22,273 nt of DNA, from the NCBI GenBank assembly GCA_948438565.1, contig CAOJLW010000006.1, positions 1-22,273 of the forward strand, in the 5' to 3' direction. The notes beneath the pieces are model-generated. The model was given only the letters and a program-made list of their open reading frames with translations. It did no database searches and was not told where the DNA came from. This document shows positions 1-8,382 of this stretch, in pieces. This stretch comes from an uncultured Lachnospiraceae bacterium. Lineage in GTDB: Bacteria; Bacillota; Clostridia; Lachnospirales; Lachnospiraceae. The position numbers and the translations under genes are program-made. Numbering within the stretch: position 1 is the stretch's first letter; each line of letters opens with the position of its first letter.

Positions 1-15
1 GTTTCTAATATCCAA

Positions 16-1098
16 ATGATTGCCAAATCATTGGAATTAAGCCACTTTCGCAATTATCATACTTTAAAGCTTGATTTTGGGAAAGGCGCGAATATTCTAT
101 ATGGGGATAACGCGCAGGGAAAAACAAATATTTTAGAGTCTATTTGTTTATGCGGAACAACAAAATCCCATAAAGGAAGCAAAGACAGGGATATGATCCA
201 ATTCGGATATGATGAGGCGCATCTTCGTATTTTTGTAGAAAAGCAAAAAAAGCAGTTTCAGATTGATATGCATTTGAAAAAAAATCGAACAAAGGGCATT
301 GCAATCAACCGTATTCCAATTAAAAAAGCCAGTGAATTATTCGGAATTTTTAATATTGTGTTTTTCTCCCCGGAAGATTTGAATATTATTAAAAATGGAC
401 CTTCTGAAAGAAGACATTTTATGGATTCGGAGCTTTGTCAATTGGACAAATGCTATTTGGATGATTTAGCAAAATATAATCGAATTCTAAATCAAAGAAA
501 CAGACTGTTAAAGGATATTTATTTAAAGCCGGATTTGCAAGACACTCTTCCTGTATGGGATTTACAGCTCATCCAATATGGCAATAGAATCATAAAAAGA
601 CGCAGAGAATTTATCCATCAAATAAACAACATTATAGCTAATATACATCATACAATTTCCGGTGGAAGAGAAGAAATGCTTCTTACTTATGAACCCAATA
701 TTTTGGAAACTGATTTTAAACAGGAATTGACTCGGATTCGTAAAAAAGATCTGAAAACCGGATTGACTACCATTGGTCCGCATAGAGATGATGTGTCTTT
801 TTTTATTCATGGTATTGATATACGAAAATTTGGTTCTCAAGGGCAACAGCGTACAGCAGCCCTTTCCCTAAAACTTTCAGAAATTGAATTGGTCAAGAAA
901 GTTATGAAAGATACACCAATTTTATTGTTAGATGATGTACTATCAGAACTGGACAATAACCGGCAGAACTATCTGTTGGATAATATAGATAATACCCAGA
1001 CAATTATTACATGTACAGGATTAGATGAATTCGTACGCAATCGTTTTCACATCAACCGTGTATTTCAGGTGATTGATGGAAACGTTTTTTGTGATTAA
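16..1098 (+). CDS. recF: DNA replication and repair protein RecF
   Basis: RecF is an SMC-like ATPase that binds gapped DNA and helps load RecA with RecO and RecR. The 360 residues are normal family length. The N-terminus carries the usual FRNY motif (residues 11-14) followed by Walker A GDNAQGKT (30-37). The ABC-type signature region FGSQGQQRT lies at 272-280 and Walker B LLLDD at 303-307, followed by LSELD. The ATG at 16 places FRNY at the usual distance from the N-terminus, so I chose it. The 15 bases before it show no ribosome site, which may lie outside the window or be replaced by coupling to an upstream gene. gyrB follows after 55 bases, the classical origin-proximal order. Identity is secure; only the exact start is uncertain. 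Confidence 0.96.
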   Translation: MIAKSLELSHFRNYHTLKLDFGKGANILYGDNAQGKTNILESICLCGTTKSHKGSKDRDMIQFGYDEAHLRIFVEKQKKQFQIDMHLKKNRTKGIAINRIPIKKASELFGIFNIVFFSPEDLNIIKNGPSERRHFMDSELCQLDKCYLDDLAKYNRILNQRNRLLKDIYLKPDLQDTLPVWDLQLIQYGNRIIKRRREFIHQINNIIANIHHTISGGREEMLLTYEPNILETDFKQELTRIRKKDLKTGLTTIGPHRDDVSFFIHGIDIRKFGSQGQQRTAALSLKLSEIELVKKVMKDTPILLLDDVLSELDNNRQNYLLDNIDNTQTIITCTGLDEFVRNRFHINRVFQVIDGNVFCD

Positions 1099-1153
1099 AT
1101 AAAATAGTTTCCGGGTATGTTGTTATGCCAATTAGCAAAATTAGGAGGGAATT

Positions 1154-3070
1154 ATGAGTACTGAATACGGAGCAGATCAAATACAGATTTTAGAAGGACT
1201 GGAGGCAGTGCGAAAAAGACCGGGTATGTATATTGGAACGACATCGTCCAGAGGACTGCATCATCTTGTATATGAAATTGTAGATAATTCCGTAGATGAA
1301 GCTTTAGCCGGATTTTGCAAGAATATTGAGGTGATTGTCCAAAAAGACAATTCGATCACGGTAATAGACGATGGACGTGGAATACCGGTAGGCATTAACC
1401 ATAAATCCGGTTTAACCGGAGTAGAGGTAGTATTTACTATACTGCACGCAGGAGGAAAATTTGGCGGTGGAGGATATAAAGTTTCCGGAGGCTTACACGG
1501 TGTAGGCGCATCTGTTGTCAACGCTCTGTCTGCTTGGTTAGAGGTAGAAATATGCAGTGACGGAAAAATCTATAGACAGCGGTATGAACGCGGCACAGCA
1601 GTATATCCGTTAACAGAAGTCGGAGAATGCCAAAAGGAACAGACCGGGACAAAGGTTACATTTTTGCCTGATCACACGGTATTTGAAGAAACTGTATTTG
1701 ATTTTGACATATTAAAACAAAGACTACGTGAAACAGCATTTTTAACAAAGAATCTCAGAATTATATTAAAGGATGACAGGACAGATCCGGTAATGGAAAA
1801 AGAATTTCACTATGCCGGCGGAATTAAAGAGTTTGTAGAATATCTCAATAGGAGTAAGGATCCGCTCTATCCGGAAATTATCTATTGTGAAGGACAAAGG
1901 GATGGCGTTTATGTAGAAGTTGCACTACAGCATAACGATTCTTTTAATGACGCAACGTATAGTTTTGTCAATAACATTATTACACCGGAAGGCGGCACCC
2001 ATTTATCCGGTTTTCGAAATGCATTGACTAAAACATTTAATCAATATGCAAGAGCCAATAAAATTTTAAAAGAGACAGAGCCCGCGCTGACGGGGGACGA
2101 TATTCGGGAGGGTCTTACGGCAATTATCAGCGTAAAGATTGAAGAACCCCAATTTGAAGGTCAAACGAAGCAGAAGCTTGGAAACAGCGAAGCAAGAGGA
2201 GCCGTAGATAGCGTTGTCAGCGAACAACTTACGTATTTTTTAGAACAAAATCCCGCCGTTGCAAAATCTATCTGTGAAAAATCCCTGCTTGCTCAGCAGG
2301 CCAGGGAAGCAGCTAGAAAAGCAAGAGATTTGACCAGAAGAAAAACTGCTTTGGAACGGCTTTCACTTCCGGGAAAGTTAGCGGATTGTTCGGACAAAGA
2401 CCCTAAAAATTGCGAAATTTATATTGTGGAGGGAGATTCAGCCGGAGGTTCCGCCAAGACGGCAAGAAGCCGTGCAACACAGGCTATTCTGCCTTTACGA
2501 GGTAAAATTTTAAATGTGGAAAAGGCCAGGCTGGACAAAATATATGGGAATGCAGAAATTAAAGCTATGATTACCGCATTTGGCACAGGGATTCATGATG
2601 ATTTTGATATTACAAAGCTTCGGTATCATAAAATCATTATTATGACAGACGCCGATGTGGATGGAGCCCATATCAGTACTTTGCTTTTAACCTTTATCTA
2701 CAGGTTTATGCCGGAGCTTATCAAACAAGGTTATGTATATCTGGCGCAGCCGCCGCTCTATAAGATTGAAAAAAACAAAAAGATTTGGTACGCCTACAAT
2801 GACGAAGAGTTAAATAAACTGCTTGTTGAAATTGGGCGTGACAATAACAATAAAATTCAGCGTTATAAGGGTCTTGGAGAAATGGACGCCGAACAGCTTT
2901 GGGAGACAACCATGGATCCGGAAAAAAGAATTTTACGCAGGGTAGTGATGGACGAAGAAGCCGCTTCTGAGATTGACGTTATTTTTACCACTCTGATGGG
3001 AGATAAAGTAGAGCCAAGACGGGAGTTTATAGAAGCGAATGCAAAATATGTCCAAAACCTGGACGTATAG
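1154..3070 (+). CDS. gyrB: DNA gyrase subunit B
   Basis: This is the ATPase subunit of DNA gyrase, which introduces negative supercoils together with GyrA. The 638 residues match the short (non-proteobacterial) GyrB length. The N-terminal GHKL ATPase domain shows the EIVDNSVDEA helix and DDGRGIP and the glycine-rich lid around GGLHGVGASVVNAL. The TOPRIM domain has EGDSAGG (residues 426-432), PLRGKILNVEKA and the metal-binding DADVD (499-503). The C-terminus keeps the QRYKGLGEM motif. A strong AGGAGGG ribosome site at about 1143-1149 fits the ATG at 1154. gyrA starts 16 bases after the stop, so the two are probably co-transcribed. No unusual residue was noticed. Confidence 0.98.
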   Translation: MSTEYGADQIQILEGLEAVRKRPGMYIGTTSSRGLHHLVYEIVDNSVDEALAGFCKNIEVIVQKDNSITVIDDGRGIPVGINHKSGLTGVEVVFTILHAGGKFGGGGYKVSGGLHGVGASVVNALSAWLEVEICSDGKIYRQRYERGTAVYPLTEVGECQKEQTGTKVTFLPDHTVFEETVFDFDILKQRLRETAFLTKNLRIILKDDRTDPVMEKEFHYAGGIKEFVEYLNRSKDPLYPEIIYCEGQRDGVYVEVALQHNDSFNDATYSFVNNIITPEGGTHLSGFRNALTKTFNQYARANKILKETEPALTGDDIREGLTAIISVKIEEPQFEGQTKQKLGNSEARGAVDSVVSEQLTYFLEQNPAVAKSICEKSLLAQQAREAARKARDLTRRKTALERLSLPGKLADCSDKDPKNCEIYIVEGDSAGGSAKTARSRATQAILPLRGKILNVEKARLDKIYGNAEIKAMITAFGTGIHDDFDITKLRYHKIIIMTDADVDGAHISTLLLTFIYRFMPELIKQGYVYLAQPPLYKIEKNKKIWYAYNDEELNKLLVEIGRDNNNKIQRYKGLGEMDAEQLWETTMDPEKRILRRVVMDEEAASEIDVIFTTLMGDKVEPRREFIEANAKYVQNLDV

Positions 3071-3086
3071 GAAGGATTGGATATCA

Positions 3087-5579
3087 ATGGACGATAAGAT
3101 TTTTGATCAGGTTCATGACGTGGATCTAAAGAAAACAATGGAAACTTCTTACATCGACTATGCCATGAGCGTCATTGCATCCAGGGCATTGCCGGATGTG
3201 AGGGACGGTTTAAAACCTGTGCAGCGCAGGGTGCTGTATTCCATGATAGAGCTCAATAACGGTCCAGACAAGCCGCATCGTAAATGTGCGCGTATCGTCG
3301 GCGATACCATGGGTAAGTATCATCCTCATGGAGACAGTTCCATATATGGGGCTTTGGTCAATATGGCGCAGGAATGGTCGATTCGTTATCCGCTGGTGGA
3401 CGGTCATGGCAATTTTGGCTCAATGGATGGGGATGGCGCGGCCGCTATGCGTTATACGGAAGCTAGGCTAAGTAAAATATCTATGGAGATGCTGGCGGAT
3501 ATCAATAAAAATACCGTAGATTTTGTGCCGAACTTTGACGAGACAGAGAAAGAACCGACAGTGCTTCCTTCCAGATATCCGAATCTCCTTGTCAATGGGA
3601 CGTCCGGCATTGCCGTAGGAATGGCGACAAATATTCCACCCCATAATTTAAAAGAGGTGATCGAAGCAGTAGTAAAAATTATTGACAATCAGGTTTTAGA
3701 AGATAGGGCAACTGATATTGAAGAAGTTTTAGAAATTGTAAAAGGACCCGATTTTCCAACCGGAGGGACAATACTTGGAACGTCTGGCATTGAACAGGCA
3801 TACCGTACCGGAAGAGGAAAAATCCGCGTACGCGCGGTAACGGATATTGAACCAATGCAAAACGGAAAAAACAGAATTGTCGTAACGGAGCTGCCGTATT
3901 TGGTCAACAAGGCAAGACTGATCGAAAAAATTGCAGATTTGGTTCGAAATAAAAAAATTGACGGCATTACGGATTTGCGTGATGAATCTAACCGACAGGG
4001 TATGCGAATCTGTATAGAATTGAGGCGCGACGTCAGCGCTAATGTCATTTTAAATCAATTGTATAAGCATACGCAGCTTCAGGATACATTTGGCGTGATT
4101 ATGATTGCGCTTGTCAATAATGAGCCGAAGGTTTTAAACTTGCATCAGATGTTGGATTATTATCTCGATCATCAAAAAGAGGTAGTATCCAGAAGGACAA
4201 AATATGATTTAAATAAAGCGGAAGAGCGCGCTCATATTTTAGACGGCTTATTGATCGCGCTAGATCATATCGATGAAGTGATTTCGATTATCCGGGGCAG
4301 TCGTACAACGAACGAAGCAAAAGAAAAGCTAACGGATCGCTTTGGACTTACAGAAGTGCAGGCTCAGGCTATCGTAGATATGCGTCTGCGGGCTTTAACG
4401 GGTTTGGAAAGAGAAAAAATCGAATCAGAATATGCGGAATTGATGCAAAAAATTGCAGAATTGAAGTCGATTTTGGCAGATGAAAAAAAATTGCTTGGCG
4501 TAATTCGAAAAGAAATTTTACTGATTTCTGAAAAGTTTGGAGATGATAGACGGACTTCGATAGGATATGACGCATACGATATTTCTATGGAAGATATTAT
4601 TCCAAAAACCAATACGGTAATCTGTATGACAAAGCTTGGCTATATCAAGCGTATGAGCGTTAGTAATTTCCGCAGTCAACACAGAGGCGGAAAGGGAATC
4701 AAAGGCATGGAGACGATTGAAGACGATTATATCGAAGAATTGCTGATGACGACGACGCATCATTTTCTGATGTTTTTTACCAATAACGGAAAAGTCTACC
4801 GGATGAAGGCGTATGAAATTCCGGAAGCCTCCCGTACAGCCAGAGGGACCGCGATTATCAATTTGATACAGCTGCAGCCAGAAGAAAAGATTACCGCAAT
4901 TATTCCAATGAATGAATATCAGGATGGCCAATATCTTTTTATGGCGACAAAAAAAGGCATTGTTAAAAAGACGCAGTTAGGAGAATACGCCAATATCCGT
5001 AAAACGGGTCTTTCCGCTATTAACCTAAGGGAAGACGATGAATTGATAGGCGTAAAAAAGACAGATAATACCAAGGATATTCTGTTGGTGACAAAATTTG
5101 GTCAGTGTATCCGTTTTCATGAAACAGATGTTCGTAGTACCGGACGCAGTTCGATGGGCGTTATCGGCATGAATCTGATCGATCGGGATGAAGTTGTAGG
5201 GATGCAGATGGATACGCAGGGGGAATATCTGTTAATTGCATCCGAAAAAGGACTTGGAAAACTCACCCATATGAATGAATTTTCTTCACAAAACCGCGGT
5301 GGAAAAGGCGTCAAATGCTATAAAATTACGGAAAAAACCGGTAATATTATTGGTATTAAGGCAGTCAACGATGATAACGAGATTATGATTATTACCATAG
5401 AGGGAATTATCATTCGTATCAGGGTAGAAGATATTTCTGTCTTGGGAAGGGTAACCTCCGGCGTCAAATTAATTGATATGGATGAAGATGTGACGATTGC
5501 CAGCATTGCAAAGGTAAGGGAAGATAAAAGCCTGATGGAAGAAATTGAACATGCGGATGATGAGGAAGTCAGAGATTAA
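3087..5579 (+). CDS. gyrA: DNA gyrase subunit A
   Basis: This is the DNA-breakage/reunion subunit of gyrase, 830 residues from the ATG at 3087, which has a GGAAGGA ribosome site about 10 bases upstream. An in-frame ATG at 3039 lies inside gyrB and is not needed. The catalytic tyrosine is Tyr123 in AMRYTEARL. In the quinolone-resistance region, Ser84 is retained, but the position equivalent to E. coli Asp87 (Bacillus Glu88) is Gly88 in GDSSIYG. The C-terminal beta-pinwheel has a GyrA-box-like QHRGGKG at 531-537 and a second similar motif, QNRGGKG, at 735-741. It ends in an acidic tail. The fumarase genes follow after 14 bases on the same strand. Confidence 0.97.
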   Translation: MDDKIFDQVHDVDLKKTMETSYIDYAMSVIASRALPDVRDGLKPVQRRVLYSMIELNNGPDKPHRKCARIVGDTMGKYHPHGDSSIYGALVNMAQEWSIRYPLVDGHGNFGSMDGDGAAAMRYTEARLSKISMEMLADINKNTVDFVPNFDETEKEPTVLPSRYPNLLVNGTSGIAVGMATNIPPHNLKEVIEAVVKIIDNQVLEDRATDIEEVLEIVKGPDFPTGGTILGTSGIEQAYRTGRGKIRVRAVTDIEPMQNGKNRIVVTELPYLVNKARLIEKIADLVRNKKIDGITDLRDESNRQGMRICIELRRDVSANVILNQLYKHTQLQDTFGVIMIALVNNEPKVLNLHQMLDYYLDHQKEVVSRRTKYDLNKAEERAHILDGLLIALDHIDEVISIIRGSRTTNEAKEKLTDRFGLTEVQAQAIVDMRLRALTGLEREKIESEYAELMQKIAELKSILADEKKLLGVIRKEILLISEKFGDDRRTSIGYDAYDISMEDIIPKTNTVICMTKLGYIKRMSVSNFRSQHRGGKGIKGMETIEDDYIEELLMTTTHHFLMFFTNNGKVYRMKAYEIPEASRTARGTAIINLIQLQPEEKITAIIPMNEYQDGQYLFMATKKGIVKKTQLGEYANIRKTGLSAINLREDDELIGVKKTDNTKDILLVTKFGQCIRFHETDVRSTGRSSMGVIGMNLIDRDEVVGMQMDTQGEYLLIASEKGLGKLTHMNEFSSQNRGGKGVKCYKITEKTGNIIGIKAVNDDNEIMIITIEGIIIRIRVEDISVLGRVTSGVKLIDMDEDVTIASIAKVREDKSLMEEIEHADDEEVRD

Positions 5580-5593
5580 GGAAGGGAACGACG

Positions 5594-6439
5594 ATGATTC
5601 GCACGATAGATACCAGTATAGTGACAGAAACAATCAAAGAGATGTGTATACAAACCAACCATTGCCTTTCAAAAGACATGGATAGTTCTTTAAAAAAAGC
5701 CCTGGAGCATGAACAATCTGTTCTGGGAAAAAAAATATTGCAGCAGCTTCAGGATAATCTGAAAGTTGCAAAAAAAGAAATGATTCCGATTTGCCAGGAT
5801 ACCGGAATGGCGGTTGTATTTCTCGAAATTGGACAAGACGTGCATTTTGAAGGCATAAATTTAGAAGATGCCGTCAATGAAGGCGTTCGTCAGGGATATC
5901 AGGAAGGATATTTAAGGAAATCTGTCGTCGGGGATCCGATCCTGCGGGAAAATACAAAAGATAATACGCCTGCCGTGATCCATTATTCGATTGTTCCAGG
6001 GGACAACGTAACCATTACTTTTGCGCCAAAGGGTTTTGGAAGCGAAAATATGAGCAGGATTTTTATGTTAAAACCGGCTGACGGCATAGAAGGCGTTAAG
6101 AATGCGATTTTAACCGCAGTTTCTGAGGCTGGTCCAAACGCCTGTCCTCCGATGGTGGTGGGCGTTGGAATTGGAGGTGATTTTGAAAAAGCCGCTATTA
6201 TGGCTAAACAGGCGCTGACGAGAGATGTCGATCAACGTTCGGAAATTTTGTATGTATCAAAATTGGAACAGGAAATGTTAAATCAAATCAATTCCCTTGG
6301 AATTGGACCGGGAGGTCTTGGCGGTGTCGTTACGGCGCTTGCGGTCAATATTAATACGTATCCTACGCATATTGCCGGACTTCCGGTGGCAGTTAATATT
6401 TGTTGTCATGTCAACCGTCATATGGTGCGTACTTTATAG
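5594..6439 (+). CDS. fumA: Class I (Fe-S) fumarate hydratase, alpha subunit
   Basis: Fumarate hydratase interconverts fumarate and L-malate. In two-subunit class I enzymes this half binds the [4Fe-4S] cluster. At 281 residues it has the expected size. The three likely cluster cysteines are visible: Cys67 in PICQDTGMA, Cys184 in NACPPMVVG and Cys270 or Cys271 in NICCHVNRH. The glycine-rich GIGPGGLGG motif is at about 236-244. The ribosome site is AAGGAAGGG just before the ATG, and the gene lies 14 bases after gyrA, so it may share the gyrase transcript. The closest alternative is the homologous L(+)-tartrate dehydratase alpha subunit, which cannot be separated by eye. The gene symbol follows general usage for the alpha half. 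Confidence 0.9.
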   Translation: MIRTIDTSIVTETIKEMCIQTNHCLSKDMDSSLKKALEHEQSVLGKKILQQLQDNLKVAKKEMIPICQDTGMAVVFLEIGQDVHFEGINLEDAVNEGVRQGYQEGYLRKSVVGDPILRENTKDNTPAVIHYSIVPGDNVTITFAPKGFGSENMSRIFMLKPADGIEGVKNAILTAVSEAGPNACPPMVVGVGIGGDFEKAAIMAKQALTRDVDQRSEILYVSKLEQEMLNQINSLGIGPGGLGGVVTALAVNINTYPTHIAGLPVAVNICCHVNRHMVRTL

Positions 6440-6453
6440 GAACGAGGAATCGT

Positions 6454-6993
6454 ATGGATAAATATATTAAAACACCGATTACAAAAGAAATCACTGCAAA
6501 TTTAAAAATGGGAGATTATGTCTATATTACAGGCACAATTTATGTTGCCAGGGACGCGGCGCATAAACGTATGGAAGAAGCGCTGACGCGCGGAGAAAGT
6601 CTCCCGATTCCAATCGAGGATGCCACAATTTATTATATGGGTCCGTCTCCTGCCAGGGAAGGCAGACCAATCGGCTCGGCAGGCCCTACGACGGCAAGCC
6701 GTATGGATAAATATGCGCCGGCTTTGCTTGATTTGGGTCAAACAGCTATGATTGGAAAAGGAAAACGCAGTCAAGAAGTCATAGATGCCATTATCCGGAA
6801 TCAGGCAGTTTATTTTGCCGCCGTTGGAGGAGCCGGAGCCCTATTATCAAAATGCATTAAAAAATCTGAAATTGTCTGTTATGCTGATTTGGGCGCGGAA
6901 GCAATCCGAAAACTTCAGGTCGTGGATTTTCCTGCGGTGGTAGTGATTGACCGAGAGGGAAACAACCTTTATAATTTCAATTCGGAGCAATAA
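6454..6993 (+). CDS. fumB: Class I fumarate hydratase, beta subunit
   Basis: This is the partner of the preceding alpha subunit. It corresponds to the C-terminal half of single-chain class I fumarases and supplies part of the substrate site. It has 179 residues from the ATG at 6454, which follows a GGAACGAGG-like ribosome site. A longer in-frame start at 6400 would overlap the alpha gene by 40 bases and adds a non-homologous leader. Conserved blocks are GDYVYITGTIYVARDAAH near the N-terminus, GPSPAREGRPIGSAGPTT in the middle, and DLGAEAIRKLQVVDFPAVVV near the C-terminus. The gap to the alpha stop is 14 bases, consistent with stoichiometric expression. A tartrate dehydratase beta subunit is the main alternative. 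No convincing terminator follows it. Confidence 0.9.
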   Translation: MDKYIKTPITKEITANLKMGDYVYITGTIYVARDAAHKRMEEALTRGESLPIPIEDATIYYMGPSPAREGRPIGSAGPTTASRMDKYAPALLDLGQTAMIGKGKRSQEVIDAIIRNQAVYFAAVGGAGALLSKCIKKSEIVCYADLGAEAIRKLQVVDFPAVVVIDREGNNLYNFNSEQ

Positions 6994-7047
6994 AAAAGAG
7001 GTTAAAAGAAATAATTTTAGATAAAAAACAGACATTAAGGGATAAAA

Positions 7048-7539
7048 ATGAGTAAATATCTGTTTTGGAATATAAATAAAAAAATTTAGCACAGGAATTA
7101 ATAAAAATAGTTTTTGAAAATCATATAGATATTTTGATGTTGGCAGAAGCAGAAAATTTAGATGTGGCATATTTAATTTCTGGATAAAAAAATTAGGAAG
7201 ATGGTTTGAAAAAAAGAAATATTACCAAAACAAAGGGGTATTCTGCTTTTATCAGATAAAAATCTTATTGTTTTAACATATAAAGCAATAGAATTTGACA
7301 TTGTAGTACCGCTTTTAGATAATTATAAGTATACTTTGCTAGTATTATATTCCAGACCTGAACAGGACTATCCGGTGGCAATTTCTGTTGGAGGTAATCT
7401 AGTAGATGATGCGGAATTATTTGAACCTGATTTTGAGTGTCAGGATATGGAGTCTTTTATACAGGCAATGAAAAAAATATTTTCATCAGATGAAGTAAAC
7501 CAAAGTATTAGTACATTATATGCAAAGGAAAATTTTTGA
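7048..7539 (+). pseudogene. Decayed gene; 5' end resembles an endonuclease/exonuclease/phosphatase-family protein
   Basis: A ribosome site (AAGGG, 7037-7041) precedes ATG 7048, which opens MSKYLFWNINKK and stops at TAG 7087. Adding one A to the A7 run at 7078-7084 restores a frame reading NLAQELIKIVFENHIDIL and then MLAEAENLDVAYLISG up to the stop at 7185-7187. A third open stretch, from 7210 to the TGA at 7537, reads ILLLSDKNLIVLTYK and ends in STLYAKENF. The WN near the start and the ILMLAEAE segment resemble the first strands of EEP (DNase I-like) enzymes; this is inferred from pattern, not a search. The 3' third is not recognised and could come from a different gene. At least two frameshifts are needed, so the gene is very probably dead. 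The stretch is notably AT-rich, suggesting acquired DNA. Confidence 0.6.
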
Positions 7540-7565
7540 AAACGGATGACAAATCCTTATGCCTA

Positions 7566-7594
7566 TTGACAGTATTTTTTGAATGAGGTACACT
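7566..7594 (+). promoter_or_regulatory. Sigma-A promoter of the secreted orphan gene
   Basis: TTGACA (7566-7571), a 17-base spacer, then TACACT (7589-7594). The expected transcription start is about 23 bases before the ribosome site of the gene at 7625. The -35 box is a perfect consensus. Confidence 0.75.
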
Positions 7595-7624
7595 GAATAA
7601 AGAAAATCAACGGGGGTGGTACGA

Positions 7625-8293
7625 ATGCGAAAACAGTTTTTAAAAAAAATTACGGCAGTAATTTTATCTATCTGCATTTTGGGAATCGCATTTTATTTTC
7701 CTTGTCAAACGGTAAATGCTGTGAATCTTCCTGTAATTAAGACCATTACATATTTTGCTTCAAAAGGCAATGAGGAATCCAATCATTATTTATTGCATCA
7801 TAGGACGAAAATTTCTGATTTAAATATTAGCAATAAAAATATAGCGGATGGCGAGATAAGAAATGAAAATGGCGTATGGGTTTTGGATTTATCTTTAAAA
7901 AAGATTGGGACTACGGTGGTTTATTACCGGCGGTTTGATAATGATACAAATAAGACAAGCAGTATGGAAAAATTAATTCTGGTTGTCAAAAAATATCAAT
8001 CTCCCGTTAAATCCATTAAAATCGGCAAGACTGCGTTGACATCGGAATTTACAAATTCATATCATCTCAGCGGAAAACCATTAAAAGGAAAGATAAAAGT
8101 AACAGAAAAAAATGGTTGGAAACTGGATAAAGTATGGAAATTTAAAATCAAAAGCTTGACATCCTTAAAAGATAGGGTTAAGAAGCAGGCGATTGCTTTA
8201 AAAGGGAATATGAAATTACAAAAAGGATACCGCCTGGTACTCCGATTTAAAAAAGGCAATCAGACAATCGGCTTAATGTATGATGCAAAATAA
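7625..8293 (+). CDS. Secreted lysine-rich protein of unknown function
   Basis: Function not recognised. The product is 222 residues from ATG 7625, which sits 5 bases after the G-rich ribosome site GGGGGTGG (7612-7619). A GTG at 7616 in the same frame lies inside that ribosome site and is unlikely. The N-terminus is a clear signal peptide: a basic start (MRKQFLKK), a hydrophobic core (AVILSICILGIAFYF) and a probable cleavage after Ala32 in TVNA. The mature part, about 190 residues, has no cysteine, is very rich in lysine, and alternates short beta-like stretches (VWVLDLSLKKIGTTVVYY; YRLVLRFKKG), suggesting an immunoglobulin-like or other beta-sandwich wall or exported protein. It has its own promoter and is followed by a hairpin, so it is monocistronic. 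It sits in the accessory patch next to a decayed gene. Confidence 0.75.
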   Translation: MRKQFLKKITAVILSICILGIAFYFPCQTVNAVNLPVIKTITYFASKGNEESNHYLLHHRTKISDLNISNKNIADGEIRNENGVWVLDLSLKKIGTTVVYYRRFDNDTNKTSSMEKLILVVKKYQSPVKSIKIGKTALTSEFTNSYHLSGKPLKGKIKVTEKNGWKLDKVWKFKIKSLTSLKDRVKKQAIALKGNMKLQKGYRLVLRFKKGNQTIGLMYDAK

Positions 8294-8296
8294 AGA

Positions 8297-8330
8297 ACAA
8301 TAGGGGCTGCCAGAGTACAGCCCCTATTGT
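8297..8330 (+). terminator. Strong hairpin after the secreted protein gene, without an immediate T-tract
   Basis: Perfect 13-base arms, ACAATAGGGGCTG (8297-8309) and CAGCCCCTATTGT (8318-8330), flank an 8-base loop directly after the stop codon. The GC-rich stem suits termination, but no T-run follows; TTTTT comes only about 10 bases later. The right arm overlaps the -35 box of the nrdD promoter. Confidence 0.5.
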
Positions 8331-8354
8331 CATTATGGGTTTTTATGGTACAAT
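8327..8354 (+). promoter_or_regulatory. Promoter of nrdD with extended -10
   Basis: TTGTCA (8327-8332), a 16-base spacer, and TACAAT (8349-8354) preceded by TG at 8346-8347. The first four bases of the -35 box are also the end of the upstream hairpin. Confidence 0.65.
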
Positions 8355-8382
8355 CAAACTATATTTGGAGGAGGCATAGTAA

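Noticed and set aside
3039..3086. Longer gyrA reading frame starting at ATG 3039
   Set aside because: It lies inside the end of gyrB, adds a non-homologous leader, and the ATG at 3087 has a proper ribosome site and matches the family N-terminus.
4518..4931. 137-codon minus-strand frame inside gyrA
   Set aside because: A shadow of gyrA with cysteine- and histidine-rich, non-protein-like text and no ribosome site; the same applies to the 119- and 138-codon minus frames in gyrA and nrdD.
6400..6453. Longer fumarase beta frame starting at 6400
   Set aside because: It overlaps the alpha gene, and the conserved beta sequence begins at the ATG at 6454, which has its own ribosome site.
8349..8372. 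NrdR-box-like sequence (ACTATATTTGG) upstream of nrdD
   Set aside because: Only a partial match to a single box, and NrdR sites normally come as two well-matched tandem boxes at fixed helical spacing.
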